Source of the DNA: DT-110 sp964342305
Lineage (GTDB): Bacteria > Bacteroidota > Bacteroidia > Chitinophagales > Saprospiraceae
DNA length: 23,095 bases
Assembly (NCBI GenBank): GCA_964342305.1
Contig: CAYFGK010000118.1
Span: forward strand, 1 to 23,095
Direction: 5' to 3'
The notes under the pieces are model-generated. The model did no database searches. It was not told the origin of the DNA and was given only the letters and a program-made list of their open reading frames with translations. The first letter of the stretch is position 1. Each line of letters starts with the position of its first letter. Below, piece after piece: positions 1-7,682 of this stretch. The translations under genes were made by a program, and so were the position numbers.

Positions 1-1613
1 AAGGCTTTTTGTACACCTTCCAGAGCACCCAGTACTTTGGCAAGCTGCTCTGGCTTATTCACTTTCCAGTCCTTCTGGGGAGCCAGGCGAATGCGGGCAC
101 CGTTGGCACCACCGCGCTTGTCGGAACCACGGAAGGTGGAAGCCGAAGACCAGGCCGTGAATACCAGTTCGGAAACGGACAAGCCTTTATCCAGGATTTG
201 AACCTTCAGATGCGCGATATCGCTTTCGTCGATCAGATCGTGGTCGACGGCAGGAACGGGGTCTTGCCAGATCAATTCTTCCTGAGGAACTTCCGCGCCC
301 AGGTAGCGGCTGATAGGGCCCATATCGCGGTGGGTCAATTTAAACCATGCGCGTGCGAAAGCATCGGCGAATTCGTCGGGGTTTTCGTAGAAACGACGAG
401 AGATCTTTTCGTAGGCAGGGTCTACTTTCAGTGCTACGTCGGTAGTAAGCATGAACGGAGCGTGCTTCACGTTTGGATCGTGGGCATCGGGTACTGTGCC
501 GGCGCCACCACCGTTGACCGGACGCCATTGCCAGGCACCACCGGGGCCTTTGTATTTCTCCCAGTCGTACTTGAAGAGGTTCTCGAAGTATTTATTGCTC
601 CATTGGGTCGGTGTATCCGTCCACGCACCTTCCAGACCACTGGTAATGGTATCTTTACCAATACCTGTTCCGAAACGGCTCTTCCAGCCCAGACCCATTT
701 GTTCGATTTTGGCACCGGCGGGTTCAGCTTCGAGGAATTCACCGTCGTTGGCGGCACCGTGCGTCTTACCGAAGGTATGTCCACCGGCGATCAGGGCTAC
801 GGTTTCTTCGTCGTTCATGGCCATGCGCCCGAACGTTTCGCGGATCATCTGAGCAGATTCTGCCGGGTCAGGATTTCCGTTCACCCCTTCCGGATTAACG
901 TAGATCAGCCCCATATGGCTGGCTCCGAGGGGTTGCTCCAGATGTCCCTTGGCGAAGCGCTCTTTGTTACCGAGCCATTCGCCTTCAGCACCCCAGTAGA
1001 TGTCTTCTTCGGGTTCCCAGATGTCTTCGCGGCCACCGGCAAAACCAAAGGTCTCGAAGCCCATGGATTCGAGGGCTACGTTACCGGCCAGAATCATCAG
1101 GTCGGCCCAGGAGATCTTGCGACCATATTTTTGCTTGATCGGCCACAACAGCAGACGCGCTTTGTCGAGGTTGGCGTTATCGGGCCAGCTGTTGAGAGGA
1201 GCAAAGCGTTGTGAGCCCGAACCACCGCCACCACGACCGTCCGCTATGCGATATGTACCGGCACTGTGCCAGGCCATACGGATCATGAAGGGGCCATAGT
1301 GACCATAATCGGCTGGCCACCAATCCTGACTGTCGGTCATCAGCTCTTCGAGGTCTTTTTTGACAGCCGCCAGATCCAGTTTTTTGAACTCTTCGGCGTA
1401 GTCAAAATCTTCGCCCATGGGATTCGAGCGATTCGAGTGCTGGCGTAGGATAGACAGATTCAATTGGTTCGGCCACCAATCACGGTTGGAGGTTCCGCTT
1501 CCCGCGGTGTACTCTACAGCTCCGCCCAGGAAGGGGCATTTGCTGGATTCGTTAACATCCCAAACGTTGGTGGTGTGCCCGTTTGAGGCGTGTGGATTTT
1601 TGTTCTTTTCCAT
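1..1613 (-). CDS. katG: Catalase-peroxidase KatG, N-terminal 537 residues (truncated by window edge)
   Basis: Bifunctional haem catalase-peroxidase that removes hydrogen peroxide. The minus strand reads open from an ATG at 1613 to base 1, with no stop inside. The distal haem triad is visible in the MIRMAWHSAG segment (R112, W115, H116). The Met-Tyr-Trp adduct residues are W115, Y238 (in LIYVNPEG) and M264 (in FGRMAMND). The proximal haem ligand is H279 in GGHTFGKTHG. These positions keep the spacing of characterised KatG proteins, offset by 8-9 residues. KatG proteins are usually about 730-750 residues, so roughly 200 C-terminal residues lie outside the window. No signal peptide is seen. The gene is transcribed away from everything else here and has its own AT-rich upstream region. 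No regulator of the OxyR/PerR type is adjacent. Identification is firm. Confidence 0.97.
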   Translation of the reverse strand, partial: MEKNKNPHASNGHTTNVWDVNESSKCPFLGGAVEYTAGSGTSNRDWWPNQLNLSILRQHSNRSNPMGEDFDYAEEFKKLDLAAVKKDLEELMTDSQDWWPADYGHYGPFMIRMAWHSAGTYRIADGRGGGGSGSQRFAPLNSWPDNANLDKARLLLWPIKQKYGRKISWADLMILAGNVALESMGFETFGFAGGREDIWEPEEDIYWGAEGEWLGNKERFAKGHLEQPLGASHMGLIYVNPEGVNGNPDPAESAQMIRETFGRMAMNDEETVALIAGGHTFGKTHGAANDGEFLEAEPAGAKIEQMGLGWKSRFGTGIGKDTITSGLEGAWTDTPTQWSNKYFENLFKYDWEKYKGPGGAWQWRPVNGGGAGTVPDAHDPNVKHAPFMLTTDVALKVDPAYEKISRRFYENPDEFADAFARAWFKLTHRDMGPISRYLGAEVPQEELIWQDPVPAVDHDLIDESDIAHLKVQILDKGLSVSELVFTAWSSASTFRGSDKRGGANGARIRLAPQKDWKVNKPEQLAKVLGALEGVQKA

Positions 1614-2066
1614 ATGCTTACATTGATTTATTGGCTATGACAGGGGCGAATGTACAATAATCTGTATTTATCATTTTTATTTTGCCATAAGCAAACCTTA
1701 TGGGGTGGAAGCGAGAAAAACCGACTATCATCAGCCACTCCTGCCTATCATTTTATTAGGGAATATTTCGGTAATTAGCTACTCAAAAAAGTCTGAAAAA
1801 AGGCATTCTGAAGTGCCGGGATCATTTGCTTTATTCAGCATACCCTTTTGGCGAAAGCCTGGTTGGGTAAAGGGTAGTAAGAGGGGCGAGGATTCAAGAT
1901 ATAAGGGCAAGGGAACATGGTTCGAGGTTCAAGGAACATGGTCCAAAGTTTAATAGTTTACGACCATTCCTCAACCTCAGCCTGGTTCTTAAATCTTATT
2001 CATGACTCCTTAAGAAGAAGGTATTTGAAAACGTATATTGTACCTGCTAGTCAAGACCACTGAACC
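1614..2066. other. Intergenic region between divergent katG and DUF1801 gene
   Basis: This 453-base spacer has no convincing gene. Bases 1614-1700 are AT-rich and must carry the katG promoter, but I cannot fix the -33/-7 elements typical of Bacteroidota. Bases 1846-1859 carry an exact copy of the dispersed word TTTTGGCGAAAGCC. Bases 1885-1955 are degenerate, repetitive spacer text in which GGAACATGG and GGTTCAAGG-like units recur. A small plus-strand open frame at 1705-1953 runs through this repetitive text and has no recognisable protein features. Confidence 0.6.
1846..1859 (+). repeat. Dispersed 14-mer, exact copy 1
   Basis: TTTTGGCGAAAGCC on the plus strand, in the non-coding spacer between katG and the DUF1801 gene. 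It lies about 230 bases upstream of the katG start. Confidence 0.85.
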
Positions 2067-2492
2067 ATGACCACCACTCATCCCGATGTAGCTGATGTTT
2101 TCGACCGGTACCCGGAGCACATACGGCCCAAGATGGAATACCTGCGCCACCTGATTCTGGAGGCAGCGGCCGCTATTCCGGAAATAACCAGGCTGGAAGA
2201 AACCCTGAAATGGGGCGAACCCAGCTACCTCACCAAAAAGGGGAGTACGATCCGAATGGACTGGAAGGAAAAGTCGCCCGATCAGTACGCCATGTACTTT
2301 AAATGCACCAGCAAGCTGGTGCCGACTTTCAGGGAGATATTCCCCGATACCTTTACCTACGAAGGGAACCGTGCCATTGTTTTCGGATTAGACGACCCCG
2401 TGCCGGCGGAAGCTCTGAAAAAGTGCATCACGGCGGGCTTGCGTTACCATTCGGTCAAGCACTTGCCATTGTTGGGGATGGGGGAGGAGTGA
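2067..2492 (+). CDS. DUF1801 (YdhG-like) domain protein
   Basis: A 141-residue cytoplasmic protein that looks like the DUF1801/YdhG-like family (PF08818). The pattern includes an N-terminal helix with YPEHIRPKMEYLRHLI, the segment LKWGEPSYLTKKGSTIRM, a central MYFKCTSKLVPTFREIFPD stretch and a C-terminal helical end. Members are single-domain proteins of this size related in fold to frataxin-like proteins. Their biochemical role is not established, and the name should not be read as a function. The ATG at 2067 gives the normal family N-terminus. The gene stands alone: katG diverges upstream, and a repeat-bearing spacer of 332 bases follows. No signal peptide or membrane segment is seen. Confidence 0.85.
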   Translation: MTTTHPDVADVFDRYPEHIRPKMEYLRHLILEAAAAIPEITRLEETLKWGEPSYLTKKGSTIRMDWKEKSPDQYAMYFKCTSKLVPTFREIFPDTFTYEGNRAIVFGLDDPVPAEALKKCITAGLRYHSVKHLPLLGMGEE

Positions 2493-2555
2493 ATCCTGCC
2501 GTAAAAGGCACCTGACAAAGTCGAAGATTAAATTCAACCAGCTTCTCAACTTCAC

Positions 2556-2571
2556 GGTATAGAGTAGTAGG
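2556..2571 (+). repeat. Degenerate spacer repeat unit (family C), copy 1
   Basis: GGTATAGAGTAGTAGG lies in the spacer after the DUF1801 gene. It matches bases 18700-18715 (after the AlkD gene) at 15 of 16 positions. Confidence 0.5.
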
Positions 2572-2632
2572 CAGAGGGTATCGAGATTCAAGCAAGTCCT
2601 ACTACCTCATGGATGCAGCCTTCTCCGCCTAC

Positions 2633-2735
2633 TATACCGCTTCCGAAAAGGTTTGGGCTTCGCCCAACCTTTTCACGCGAGTATATACTCGACTCGAAGT
2701 GGTTTGGGACACCAAACCACTTCGTTGTCGGTATA
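2633..2735 (+). repeat. Family A palindromic element, copy A1 (complete, 103 bases)
   Basis: Non-coding element bounded by TATACCG at 2633-2639 and its reverse complement CGGTATA at 2729-2735. Inside are three inverted repeats in order. The first is a hairpin at 2645-2674 (GAAAAGGTT..GGGC against GCCCAACCTTTTC). The second is a perfect 14-base palindrome, CGAGTATATACTCG, at 2678-2691. The third is a hairpin at 2695-2724 with 13-bp arms (CGAAGTGGTTTGG) and a four-base loop. It lies about 90 bases upstream of the VOC gene at 2825. Copies occur at 20488-20601 (opposite orientation) and 22917-22990 (partial). Open frames predicted through this stretch are products of the palindromes. Confidence 0.9.
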
Positions 2736-2824
2736 ACTGCTACATGTCGATTAGTACGACCCTTTCGCATATTTACAAGCATCAGAAGGACAGAACCCTT
2801 AATTTGATCGGATAAGTTTATGCT

Positions 2825-3181
2825 ATGAAGCTTAATCAGATTACCCTGGCCATTTTTTCTAAGGAACCAATGGTTGCTTTTTACCGCCAAATATTCGGGC
2901 TTATTTTCCGGGAGGAAGAGATGTCGGGCCATGTTTTGTACCGCGCAGAAATGAGTGGCTTCGATTTACTGCTCTGCCCGGCGGCACTGGCAGGAAATGA
3001 TGCTACCCAGAACAGACATCAGCTTCACCTTTCGGTAAAAGACTTAGCGCATTTGATGGAGCAGGTACCGAAATTCGGAGGATCTGTATTACAGGAGATC
3101 GTGGATCATGGCTTGTACCGCGAGGCGGCTATCCGCGATCCGGATCAAAACAGCATCGTGCTGCGCGAGCAACTTGTCTAA
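2825..3181 (+). CDS. VOC (glyoxalase/bleomycin-resistance fold) family protein
   Basis: A 118-residue single-chain member of the vicinal oxygen chelate superfamily. It shows the typical N-terminal beta-alpha-beta start (MKLNQITLAIFSKEPMVAFY, then RQIFGLIF). A central HQLHLSV strand follows. The C-terminal half ends with the pattern AAIRDPDQNSIVLRE, which corresponds to the usual DPDGN..L terminus. VOC proteins bind a metal and isomerise, cleave or sequester small molecules. The substrate here cannot be read from the sequence. The stop is 11 bases before the next gene, so the two are likely cotranscribed. The family A element upstream occupies the likely 5' region. The ATG choice agrees with the family N-terminus. 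Confidence 0.85.
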   Translation: MKLNQITLAIFSKEPMVAFYRQIFGLIFREEEMSGHVLYRAEMSGFDLLLCPAALAGNDATQNRHQLHLSVKDLAHLMEQVPKFGGSVLQEIVDHGLYREAAIRDPDQNSIVLREQLV

Positions 3182-3192
3182 AATCACCCGCC

Positions 3193-3642
3193 ATGCAACT
3201 ACTATTTCTTTATCTGATCTCTTTTTTAGTACCTGCATCTGATATACTAACGGAGGCCCCCGCCTACGCTTGGTTGGAAGGTAGCTGGGTCGGAGATGGC
3301 TTCGGAGGAACTTCCGAAGAGGTTTGGTCGGCTCCTTCTGCCGACGGCACCATGATGGGCGTCTATCGACACCATAAAGGGGATGGTTCCCTCCATTTTT
3401 ATGAGTTTCTGACGCTCGACTCAAGAGGTATGCACGTCAAACACTTCACACCGGAACTCACCGCCTGGGAAGAAAAGGAAGATTACCACACCTTCGAGAT
3501 GATCAGCGCTGATGATAACACCATTGAGATGAAGGGTCTTATCTTCGAACTGATCAATCCCGATGAAATGAGGATTGAACTGAAGATGCAGGATTCGGAA
3601 GGAAACATTTCCACCGAGATCTTTAATATGCGTCGACAATAG
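3193..3642 (+). CDS. Exported DUF6265-like protein
   Basis: A 149-residue protein with a short hydrophobic N-terminus (about residues 1-15, MQLLFLYLISFLVPA) that looks like a signal peptide. The mature part opens with WLEGSWVGDGFGG and contains EEVWSAPSADGTMMGVYR, then GSLHFYEFLTLD. This series resembles the DUF6265 family, whose members are small beta-rich exported proteins of unknown role, reminiscent of lipocalin-like barrels. It starts 11 bases after the VOC gene and probably shares its transcript. No catalytic residues are evident. The family assignment is from pattern memory and moderately certain; the export prediction is fairly clear. Confidence 0.7.
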   Translation: MQLLFLYLISFLVPASDILTEAPAYAWLEGSWVGDGFGGTSEEVWSAPSADGTMMGVYRHHKGDGSLHFYEFLTLDSRGMHVKHFTPELTAWEEKEDYHTFEMISADDNTIEMKGLIFELINPDEMRIELKMQDSEGNISTEIFNMRRQ

Positions 3643-3646
3643 TCTT

Positions 3647-3676
3647 TCTCCCTTTCGGAAAAAAACGAACGGGAGA
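3647..3676 (+). terminator. Possible stem-loop terminator after the DUF6265-like gene
   Basis: TCTCCC pairs with GGGAGA, and after one mismatch TTCG pairs with CGAA around an A-rich loop. It begins five bases after the stop codon. It lacks a clear T-tract, so a role in termination is uncertain. Confidence 0.4.
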
Positions 3677-3735
3677 TATATTAATCGGGTCCATTTCCCG
3701 GATGGCTGACGGTCTCAACCGTTTCACATCCATTT

Positions 3736-3749
3736 TTTTGGCGAAAGCC
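3736..3749 (+). repeat. Dispersed 14-mer, exact copy 2
   Basis: TTTTGGCGAAAGCC in the 313-base spacer between 3642 and 3956, preceded by extra Ts. Nothing else recognisable was found in that spacer apart from the stem-loop at its start and AT-rich sequence before the next gene, which presumably holds its promoter. Confidence 0.85.
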
Positions 3750-3955
3750 GGGAAAGTCCCTTAAGTCCACATGAAATGGAGGACAACCTTATCTCTTTTG
3801 CCAGTGTATTAGGCAATCCATAGAAAAAAAGTATATTACTATTCGCTCGCCCTTGACCAATCCCTTGCTTTCATCTACAAGCAAAAGTGCCAGACCTATT
3901 TTTTAGGTACAGGATACCTATGCATTGAATATTTTCCAATAAACCATTTCATTTA

Positions 3956-6900
3956 ATGAACAATCGATTTTACAGACAGTCCCTCTTCGTTATGGCACTG
4001 GTCCTGGCCCTCGCAGGCACCGGGTTCAGCCAAACGGACACTATCCGAATTGATTTCGGAAACAATTTTAGCCCCTTACCGTGGAACAATGTGAGCGACC
4101 CCAACGTGGGAGAAGTCGCTAACCTCATTGATCAGAAAGAAAATGAAACGGGCATTTCGGTGATGGTCGTTGACTCCTTCAACAATATCAACACGGGGGG
4201 AACACAGGATCCCGATCCCGCTCTGGGGTTACCCGCAACGGCTACCGGTGATAGTTTCTTCGGAAACGTGGCCCCCTTTGGCGGGCAGGAGCAGCCAACC
4301 GGAGCCGTAGAATTGCAAAACCTGGATACCAGCCGGGTCTATACCTTTTCGATCTTCGCATCCCGCGCAGCTAGCGACAACCGGGAGGCACAGTACGTGA
4401 TCGCTGGTCAGGGACTTGATACCGTATACCTCGACGCTGCCTCCAATACCGATATGGTGGCAGTGGGGATGATGAAACCGGATGCCGACGGCGTGATCCG
4501 GGTGACGGCCTCTCCCGGCCCCAACAATACCAATGGCTCGGGCTTTTATTACCTGGGGTCCATGGAATTATACTACGACGAAGTTCCGGTGATGACCGTG
4601 CGTGACACCGTATCTATCGACTTCGGTGACAACCTGAGTCTTCCCCCCTGGAATAATATTACGAACCCGAACGACGCGGAAGTTACCATGTTGCTAAATC
4701 AACGAGGTGACGAAACGGCTTTTGGCCTGACCGTTATTGACTCGTTTAATAATATTAACCGGACCGGCTCCATGAGTCCCGCTCCGGCTCTGGGCATTCC
4801 GGCTTCCGCCTCGGGCGATAGCTTCTTCGGTAACGTCACGCCTTTCGGCGGACAAGTCCAGACTACGGGAGCCATCCAACTCAATAACCTGACCCCGGGC
4901 GAAACCTACTCCCTGACGCTCTTCGCATCCCGCGATAATGTGAATGATGTACGGGAGGCACAATACGTGGTGACCGGTGCGGGTACGGATACCCTTCTGT
5001 TGGATGCATCAAATAATACGGATATGGTAGTCCGGGTCGACATGGTTGCGGATACGGCTGGTCTGATCACTATCGAAGCCTCGCCAGGCCCAAATAATAC
5101 CAATGGTTCGTCTTTCTATTACCTGGGTGCGCTACAATGTGCTTACGATGCCCTGCCACCGGTATTACCAAGTGATACGGTGTTGATCGACTTCGGAGAT
5201 AACCTGTCGGTCGGTGGTTGGAATAACGTATCGAGTCCCGATACAGGTTTCATCTCGGATCTGATGGATGACAACGGTGTACTCACCGGCTACGGAATCG
5301 CCGTAGTGGATTCATTCAATAACATCAACCGTTCGGGGTCATCGAATCCCGATCCGGCGCTGGGTTTCCCGCCCACCGCTACGGGGGATAGTTTTTTTGG
5401 TAACGTGACCCCTTTTGGCGGACAAACACAGCCTACCGGTGCGGTGGAGTTGTACAACCTAGATACCAATTTTGTGTACACCCTCAGCATTTACGCTGCG
5501 CGTAACGGCGTGAATGATGTTCGGGAAGCACAGTATGCTATTGCCGGACGCGGTCTGGATACTGTTTATCTGGATGCTTCGAATAACGATTCGACCCTGG
5601 TCGTTGCCCAAATGGTCCCGGATACCAGCGGCGTTATTCGGATTACCGCTTCACCGGGTCCAAATAATACGAATGGCTCCGGCTTCTACTACCTCGGGTT
5701 AATGAAGATGACCTGGGAACGTCGTCCTCCGGAATTTGTGAAAGACACTATCCTGGTCGACTTTGGTCCGAATGCGAGTCCGCTGCCGTGGAATAACATT
5801 GCCGATCCTAATGCCGGCGCTATTGCCGATCTGCTGCGGACCAATAACCTTACCTCGGGTATTAGCATTGAGATCTACGATGATTTCAATAACTCTAATA
5901 CGGCGGGTACTTTAGCGCCTGACCCAGCACTGGGCATTCCACCTACTGCTTCCGGCGACAGTTTCTTTGGCAACATTGCCGAATTCGGAGGTCAACGGCA
6001 GCCCACTGCCGGACTGATCATGCGCAACTTTGATCCGGCCGAGCCCGTCGAGATCTCTTTCTTCGCCTCCCGAACCGCCTCCGACGTACGGGAAGCTCGT
6101 TACCTGGTTACCGGTGCAACCGCAGATACGGTATTCCTGAATGCTTCTTCCAATACCGATCAGCTTGCCGTAGCTAATGTATTACCGGCGGCAGATGGTA
6201 CAATCGACATTATGGTAGCTGCCGGCCCCCGGAATAATAATTCTTCGAGCTTCTTCTATCTGGGTGCCATGAAAGTGGTGTACGAAAGCACTGCCGAGAT
6301 AGAGGCATCTCTGGATCTGGTGACCCCGAACGGAGGAGAGTTCTGGCAAGTAGGAAAAACGCCTTCCATCCAGTGGGTCAGCAAAAATGTGCAGGATGTT
6401 CTGCTTGAATACTCCGTAGATAACGGTACCAACTGGGATACCATTGGAACCTTCCCCGGTATCAATCAGGAATACGCCTGGACGGTGCCCAATGAGCCGA
6501 GTACGGAGGCCCTGGTTCGTATCTCCGGCGATACGCTGACGGACATGAGTGAGATGCCCTTTACTATTTCTTCGGATACCTCAACCTGTACCATAGTCGT
6601 ACTTGGTTCGTCAACGGCCGAAGGCGTGGGTGCAACCCCGGATAGCTCGTGGGTGGAACTATACCGCAATCAGTTAACGCAGGGCAATACTACCTACGAA
6701 GTGATCAATCTGGCACGTGGAGGGTATACGACCTATCACATCTTACCCGACGGGACGGACATACCTAGCGGAACCGGTGTGTCGATTGATACCCAACGCA
6801 ATATTACCGAAGCACTGACCTACAATCCATCCGCCATTATTATCAATATGCCTTCGAATGATGCGACCCGTGGTTTTGATGCCGAACGCCAGTTGGAGAA

Positions 6901-7501
6901 CTTCGCGGCTATGTACAACGCAGGTCAGGCCGCTGGTAGCCGGGTGTATATTACTACTACTCAGCCACGGAATTTCACCAGTCAAAATCAGATTGACATT
7001 CAAACCGAGGTTCGGGATTCTATCCTGTCAATTTACGGTGATCAGGCCATTGATTTCTGGACTGGTGCCGCTACACCCGACGGAATGGTAAACCCCGATT
7101 TTGATTCCGGTGATGGTATTCACCAGAATAATGCCGGGCACTTCCTGATGTTCCAGCGTGTACTCGGAAAAATGATCGACACAGTTCCCTGCTCACCTAT
7201 CACGGATATCTATGATGTGGAGACCTACGAACTGGACGCTGTACGTCTGTACCCCAACCCATTTGATGATCAGGTACAGGGTATGATCCAGGTCGATGCC
7301 GCCGGTGAATTGGAGATCACCGTGTTTAACAACCTCGGTCAGCCGATTCAGCGTCAGCGCCTGCCGATCGCAGGTCCCGGTGAATACACGTTCCAGCTCG
7401 AGGGTATGAGTCAATTGGCTCCCGCTGTCTACTGGATTAGGACCACCTGGTCTTCTCAGGGCAAGACAGGTATAAAGACCCTGTCATTGATTAAGCGATA
7501 A
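3956..7501 (+). CDS. Secreted SGNH/GDSL hydrolase with four tandem beta-domains and T9SS sorting domain
   Basis: A 1181-residue modular exported protein. Residues 1-26 are a signal peptide ending GTGFSQ. Four tandem domains of about 190 residues start at D28, D217, D407 and D597. Each begins DT..IDFG and carries DSFNN.N (DDFNNSN in the fourth), GDSFFGN, FGGQ, REA.Y and a closing GPNNTNGS-like motif. A beta-sandwich (about 786-873, TPNGGEFWQVG start) follows. The SGNH hydrolase spans about 878-1075, with nucleophile S886 in LGSSTAEG, block II glycine in LARGGYTT, block III N968 in NMPSND and the D1053/H1056 pair in DGIHQNNAGH. From about 1090 a type IX secretion C-terminal domain is seen (LYPNPFDD to the LSLIKR end). 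SGNH enzymes are usually esterases acting on acyl groups, often on polysaccharides; the substrate here is unknown. The repeats may bind carbohydrate, which is an inference. The protein is probably translocated by the type IX system and surface-attached or released. Confidence 0.92.
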   Translation: MNNRFYRQSLFVMALVLALAGTGFSQTDTIRIDFGNNFSPLPWNNVSDPNVGEVANLIDQKENETGISVMVVDSFNNINTGGTQDPDPALGLPATATGDSFFGNVAPFGGQEQPTGAVELQNLDTSRVYTFSIFASRAASDNREAQYVIAGQGLDTVYLDAASNTDMVAVGMMKPDADGVIRVTASPGPNNTNGSGFYYLGSMELYYDEVPVMTVRDTVSIDFGDNLSLPPWNNITNPNDAEVTMLLNQRGDETAFGLTVIDSFNNINRTGSMSPAPALGIPASASGDSFFGNVTPFGGQVQTTGAIQLNNLTPGETYSLTLFASRDNVNDVREAQYVVTGAGTDTLLLDASNNTDMVVRVDMVADTAGLITIEASPGPNNTNGSSFYYLGALQCAYDALPPVLPSDTVLIDFGDNLSVGGWNNVSSPDTGFISDLMDDNGVLTGYGIAVVDSFNNINRSGSSNPDPALGFPPTATGDSFFGNVTPFGGQTQPTGAVELYNLDTNFVYTLSIYAARNGVNDVREAQYAIAGRGLDTVYLDASNNDSTLVVAQMVPDTSGVIRITASPGPNNTNGSGFYYLGLMKMTWERRPPEFVKDTILVDFGPNASPLPWNNIADPNAGAIADLLRTNNLTSGISIEIYDDFNNSNTAGTLAPDPALGIPPTASGDSFFGNIAEFGGQRQPTAGLIMRNFDPAEPVEISFFASRTASDVREARYLVTGATADTVFLNASSNTDQLAVANVLPAADGTIDIMVAAGPRNNNSSSFFYLGAMKVVYESTAEIEASLDLVTPNGGEFWQVGKTPSIQWVSKNVQDVLLEYSVDNGTNWDTIGTFPGINQEYAWTVPNEPSTEALVRISGDTLTDMSEMPFTISSDTSTCTIVVLGSSTAEGVGATPDSSWVELYRNQLTQGNTTYEVINLARGGYTTYHILPDGTDIPSGTGVSIDTQRNITEALTYNPSAIIINMPSNDATRGFDAERQLENFAAMYNAGQAAGSRVYITTTQPRNFTSQNQIDIQTEVRDSILSIYGDQAIDFWTGAATPDGMVNPDFDSGDGIHQNNAGHFLMFQRVLGKMIDTVPCSPITDIYDVETYELDAVRLYPNPFDDQVQGMIQVDAAGELEITVFNNLGQPIQRQRLPIAGPGEYTFQLEGMSQLAPAVYWIRTTWSSQGKTGIKTLSLIKR
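4037..6283 (+). repeat. Four in-frame ~570-base repeats encoding the tandem domains
   Basis: Unit starts are at 4037, 4604, 5174 and 5744, a spacing of 567, 570 and 570 bases. The protein units are very similar (for example SPGPNNTNGSGFYYLG in units 1 and 3). The DNA of corresponding motifs uses different synonymous codons, so the duplications are not recent. Unit 4 is the most divergent: its end reads AAGPRNNNSSSFFYLG. Confidence 0.9.
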
Positions 7502-7526
7502 TCTTACGCTTTTAGGAATGGGCTCC

Positions 7527-7563
7527 AAACCCCTTTACTGCTTCGGTAGTGAAGGGGTTTTTT
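7527..7563 (+). terminator. Rho-independent terminator with TTCG tetraloop
   Basis: AACCCCTT on the 5' arm pairs with AAGGGGTT on the 3' arm. The upper stem closes as CTGC-TTCG-GTAG, and the 3' arm runs into six Ts. It lies 25 bases after the stop of the SGNH gene. Its presence inside the 5' extension of the sulfatase frame argues that the sulfatase starts further downstream. Confidence 0.9.
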
Positions 7564-7682
7564 GTACGGTTGAGGGCTTGCGATGCACGGCTGATGGCTT
7601 GAACGTCCCTAATGTGCTACTCCGGCTGGAAAACCAGAAAAATGACCATCTTGCAATTTTATCGTACCTGAACCGTAAGCTC

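Noticed and set aside
9..1214. Long plus-strand open frame of 401 codons
   Set aside because: It is antisense to katG. The minus-strand reading gives an unmistakable catalase-peroxidase, and the plus-strand translation has no recognisable features.
1705..1953. 82-codon plus-strand frame in the katG upstream spacer
   Set aside because: It runs through degenerate spacer repeats and the dispersed word, and no family pattern or start context supports it.
2588..2932. Several small frames on both strands around family A1
   Set aside because: They are created by the palindromes of the repeat, and their translations mirror each other across the hairpins.
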